Positions 6,966 through 8,811 of a DNA stretch of 8,811 nt are shown piece by piece. The DNA comes from Clostridiales bacterium (GTDB lineage Bacteria; Bacillota; Clostridia; Oscillospirales; CAG-272), in NCBI GenBank assembly GCA_019415985.1, contig DXYE01000027.1:1-8811 (forward strand), written 5' to 3'. Numbering within the stretch: the stretch's first letter is position 1; the number at the start of each line of letters is the position of its first letter. The notes beneath the pieces are model-generated. The model did not search any database. It was given only the letters and a program-made list of their open reading frames with translations, and had not been told where the DNA came from. Made by a program: the position numbers and the translations under genes.

Positions 6966-7048
6966 TACCGATACCGGAACAGATACAGATACCGACACAG
7001 ATACTGACACGGACAGCGATACGGGTTCCGATACGTCCGGCGATGATC
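6966..7048 (+). repeat. Asp/Thr linker repeat, shorter copy
   Basis: This low-complexity stretch of GAYACN-type hexamers encodes alternating Asp-Thr, then SDTGSDTSGDD. It links the binding module to the SLH domains. The 83 bases are identical to 8717-8811 in the other paralog except that this copy lacks one 12-bp unit. The change removes four codons and keeps the frame. Confidence 0.85.
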
Positions 7049-7677
7049 CGAATCCTCCGGTGATTGATCCTTCTGAAATCTTTACAGATGTGGATAAAGA
7101 TGCATGGTACTACAATTATGTGTCGTATGCATACACGCACGACCTCATGAAGGGTACGTCTGATACCGCCTTTGAGCCTGACATGACGATGACACGCGCA
7201 CAGTTCGTGCAGTTGTTTGCCAATCTCAACGGCGTAGATCTGAGCGAATATACGGAAACAAAATTCGAAGATGTAGATATGGATTCCTGGTACGGCCCGG
7301 CGGTTGCTTGGGCTGAGGCAAATGAGATCGTTAACGGAACAAGCGAGACTACATTCGAGCCTGGAAAGGAAATTACAAGAGAGCAGATGTGCGTGCTGAT
7401 TGTGAACTACGCGGAGTTTGCAGAGTTGGATCTGACGGTAGAAGAGCCGAAGGATACGGAATTTACCGACGCGGACCAGGTCAGCAGCTGGGCAAAAGAG
7501 GCGGTTGAAATCTGTGCTGAGGCCGGCATCATCAACGGAACAGGCGACGGTTCCTTCAACCCGCTCGGAACGGCTGACCGTGCATCAGTTGCGACTTTGA
7601 TCACCAATTTCTGCACGACGTTTATCGACTGATCCAACGCATCGTTTCAGAGGAATACAGATATAAACAAGTAGTAG

Positions 7678-7706
7678 CACCGGCCGTATACCTTTTACGG
7701 TCGGTG
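7678..7706 (+). terminator. hairpin after the first surface-protein gene
   Basis: CACCGGCCGTA at 7678-7688 pairs with TACGGTCGGTG at 7696-7706 around a seven-base loop TACCTTT; all 11 positions pair, one of them G-T. It lies 45 bases after the stop codon at 7632. What follows is TGATGCCGTTTAATT rather than a strong T run, so it may be an imperfect terminator or an RNA-stabilising 3' hairpin. Confidence 0.6.
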
Positions 7707-7776
7707 TGATGCCGTTTAATTACATACTTTTACTCCCTATTTGTATATCTTTTTTCTGGAAATATGCTTTTAGGGA

Positions 7777-7805
7777 TTGACAATTTGTCGAAAGCACGTT
7801 ATAAT
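7777..7805 (+). promoter_or_regulatory. exact-consensus sigma-A promoter of the second surface-protein gene
   Basis: TTGACA at 7777-7782 and TATAAT at 7800-7805 have exactly 17 bases between them, the same geometry as 4375-4403. Transcription should start near 7812, giving a leader of about 48 bases. The leaders of the two genes also share an AAATCAAA(A)TATT stretch, showing that the promoters are homologous. Confidence 0.88.
7779..7789. promoter_or_regulatory. candidate operator dyad GACA-N3-TGTC, second copy
   Basis: GACA-ATT-TGTC overlaps the -35 box at the same offset as the copy at 4377-4387. In this copy the symmetry extends one pair further inward (GACAA-T-TTGTC). The shared dyad in otherwise changed spacers suggests a common regulator, which I cannot identify. 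Confidence 0.3.
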
Positions 7806-7859
7806 GAAAATGATCCGAAATCAAATATTTTTTGAGGAGTTTAGGAGGAATACATAGCA

Positions 7860-8811
7860 ATGAAAAAGAAAATATTAGCAGGTGTGCTAAGCGCCGCAAT
7901 GGTTGCCGCCACCTCGATAACGGCTATGAACGTATTCGCGGCGGACGACAAAATGGTTCCCTATTATGAGGAGGTCAACTGGGATACTTTCAGATTCAGC
8001 GATCCCATTGAATTCGACGGTGAAAGGGAAATCGCGTGGGATCAGGCGCTCTCCTTCGATCTGGATCAGGTCATCGATGGCGAGGATTCCGGTGCATCTG
8101 CAAAAGTGTGGATGGTACACAGTGCCAGAGAGAGGAACGCGACCCTTTTCTATATCGAGGTAATGGATAGCGATGTAGTGTCATCAACAGATGAGCAGAA
8201 AGCTTCGGCACCTGTTGCGGAGGAAGCTTTTGATTCTGTCTCCATATTGGTTGATTCGGGCAGAGGAGGCTATAAAGCACTGGAGGAAAGTGAGGAGTAC
8301 TGGCTGGCGGAAGCCGGTGCGGGAGAGAATGGCTTTATAGAAGGTGAGCCGAGATGGCAGAGCAAGCAGTACATCAACCGGATTGACGCAACCGGATACC
8401 CTGCAGCCCATTGGCCGAACGGTGACTATTTCGGTCTTGGTAGTGAGGGTACAAATGTTGACACAAGCGGTGTAATATCGGGATTTTATTACGAAGAAAC
8501 CGATACGGGCTACATTGTGGAATTTGGCGTGAGAGGCATAAACTTTACAAGCGAAGAGATAAACGGCTTTGCGTTTGTTCTGACCGATGTCGACAGCGAG
8601 GGGAATATAACTCGATATGCACAGAATGCGGATATTGATCCGACGGATGTAACAACCTTTGAATGCTTTACAAACCTGAGCGAGGTGGACGACCAGATTC
8701 TGCCATCCAAAATCTCTACCGATACCGGAACAGATACAGATACCGACACAGATACAGACACAGATACTGACACGGACAGCGATACGGGTTCCGATACGTC
8801 CGGCGATGATC
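7860..8811 (+). CDS. exported CBM9-like surface protein, intact paralog, cut by window end
   Basis: AGGAGG at 7843-7848 is 11 bases before the ATG at 7860. The 317 codons in view begin with a Sec signal peptide (KKK at 2-4, hydrophobic core 5-21, likely cleavage VFA|ADD after 27). Residues about 45-280 look like a CBM9-type carbohydrate-binding module: IEFDGEREIAWDQALSF matches the family's opening I-D-G-x-x-D-x-x-W pattern, and AFDSVSILVDS, DTGYIVEFGVRGIN and FAFVLTDVDSEGN match its later conserved strands. This assignment is pattern recognition, not a search. An Asp/Thr linker starts at about residue 287 and continues to the edge. By analogy with its neighbour, three SLH domains should follow and anchor it to the wall. 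Compared with the first copy it has an insertion of roughly 20 residues around AGAGENGFIEG. Unlike the first copy it is uninterrupted as far as seen. Confidence 0.85.
   Translation, partial: MKKKILAGVLSAAMVAATSITAMNVFAADDKMVPYYEEVNWDTFRFSDPIEFDGEREIAWDQALSFDLDQVIDGEDSGASAKVWMVHSARERNATLFYIEVMDSDVVSSTDEQKASAPVAEEAFDSVSILVDSGRGGYKALEESEEYWLAEAGAGENGFIEGEPRWQSKQYINRIDATGYPAAHWPNGDYFGLGSEGTNVDTSGVISGFYYEETDTGYIVEFGVRGINFTSEEINGFAFVLTDVDSEGNITRYAQNADIDPTDVTTFECFTNLSEVDDQILPSKISTDTGTDTDTDTDTDTDTDTDSDTGSDTSGDD
8484..8527 (+). repeat. 44-bp block identical to 6694-6737
   Basis: The second copy of the exact direct repeat in the paralogous binding-module genes, in the same reading phase and at the homologous protein position. 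Immediately outside it the two genes differ at once (GGTTTCAG against GGCGTGAG). Confidence 0.85.
8717..8811 (+). repeat. Asp/Thr linker repeat, longer copy, cut by window end
   Basis: It is identical to 6966-7048 apart from one extra 12-bp unit (AGACACAGATAC, or an equivalent phase) in the middle of the Asp-Thr run. Identity continues to the last base of the window, so the real extent of the shared block is not known. Confidence 0.85.

Larger units (their letters stand above)
6316..7632 (+). pseudogene. 3' part of the interrupted CBM9-like/SLH surface-protein gene
   Basis: The frame is open from TTG 6316, just after a TAA at 6313-6315, but homology to the intact paralog starts at about 6328 (LDQIIEGQDTG). 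It lacks the signal peptide. GGGAGGA at 6294-6300 is 15 bases from the TTG, too far for good initiation. Up to about 6930 it encodes most of a CBM9-like beta-sandwich, with FDSITILADSDRGGYK, then DTGYIVEFGFRGVN, then FILNDVDNEG. An Asp/Thr linker follows (about 6966-7048), then three SLH domains at about 7078-7240, 7261-7425 and 7456-7629. These carry the expected FTDV-like openings (IFTDVDKDAWYY, KFEDVDMDSWYG, EFTDADQVSSWA), G-T/D motifs and ITREQ-like endings. SLH domains bind pyruvylated secondary cell-wall polymer. Joined to its 5' part, this would have been a normal wall-anchored protein; as it stands it is probably not exported. Confidence 0.8.

Noticed and set aside
6966..7048. CRISPR or other regulatory repeat array
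   Set aside because: The repeats are short in-frame codon pairs for Asp-Thr inside a gene, without spacers.
8510..8773. Minus-strand frame rich in Ser-Val repeats
   Set aside because: It is the reverse reading of the Asp-Thr linker and the binding module of the real + strand gene.

Overview
The window looks like chromosomal DNA of a low-to-moderate-GC Gram-positive anaerobe, most likely a gut-type Clostridia (Oscillospirales/Ruminococcaceae-like). The basis is strong AGGAGG ribosome sites, exact-consensus sigma-A promoters, surface proteins anchored by SLH domains, a long glutamine-dependent NadE, and the protein families present. This placement is inference. Every gene I can support is on the + strand.

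Left part (1-4299), housekeeping. A gene-poor stretch of about 500 bp precedes rpe (ribulose-phosphate 3-epimerase, 566-1231), which is followed by a small hairpin. Next come a six-helix membrane protein of unknown function (1505-2224) and nadE (NAD+ synthase with a glutaminase domain, 2398-4299). The gap between these two holds a suggestive but broken small reading frame.

Right part (4300-8811), a surface-protein locus. Two tandem paralogous genes each start with an exact TTGACA-17-TATAAT promoter, a strong ribosome site and a signal peptide. Each then encodes a module resembling family 9 carbohydrate-binding modules (CBM9) and an Asp/Thr repeat linker. The first copy shows three C-terminal SLH domains; the second runs off the window in the linker and presumably has them too. 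Such proteins would be exported and would display a binding module on the cell wall.

The first copy is broken. After 67 codons it is interrupted by about 1.67 kb of visibly AT-richer DNA (about 4659-6327), and the rest resumes at about 6328. The inserted DNA carries a GNAT-type acetyltransferase, a remnant reading frame, and the N-terminal part of a transglutaminase-like protein that stops just where its catalytic domain should begin. It has no transposase, integrase, obvious terminal inverted repeat or target duplication, so it looks like captured foreign DNA (or an assembly chimera) rather than a standard mobile element. The acetyltransferase now lies downstream of the strong surface-protein promoter.

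The two paralogs are diverged over most of their length but share islands of exact DNA identity: 44 bp in the binding module, and the linker, which differs only by one 12-bp unit. That pattern suggests gene conversion and in-frame repeat-length change. Both promoters also carry the dyad GACA-N3-TGTC at the same place over the -35 box, a candidate shared operator.
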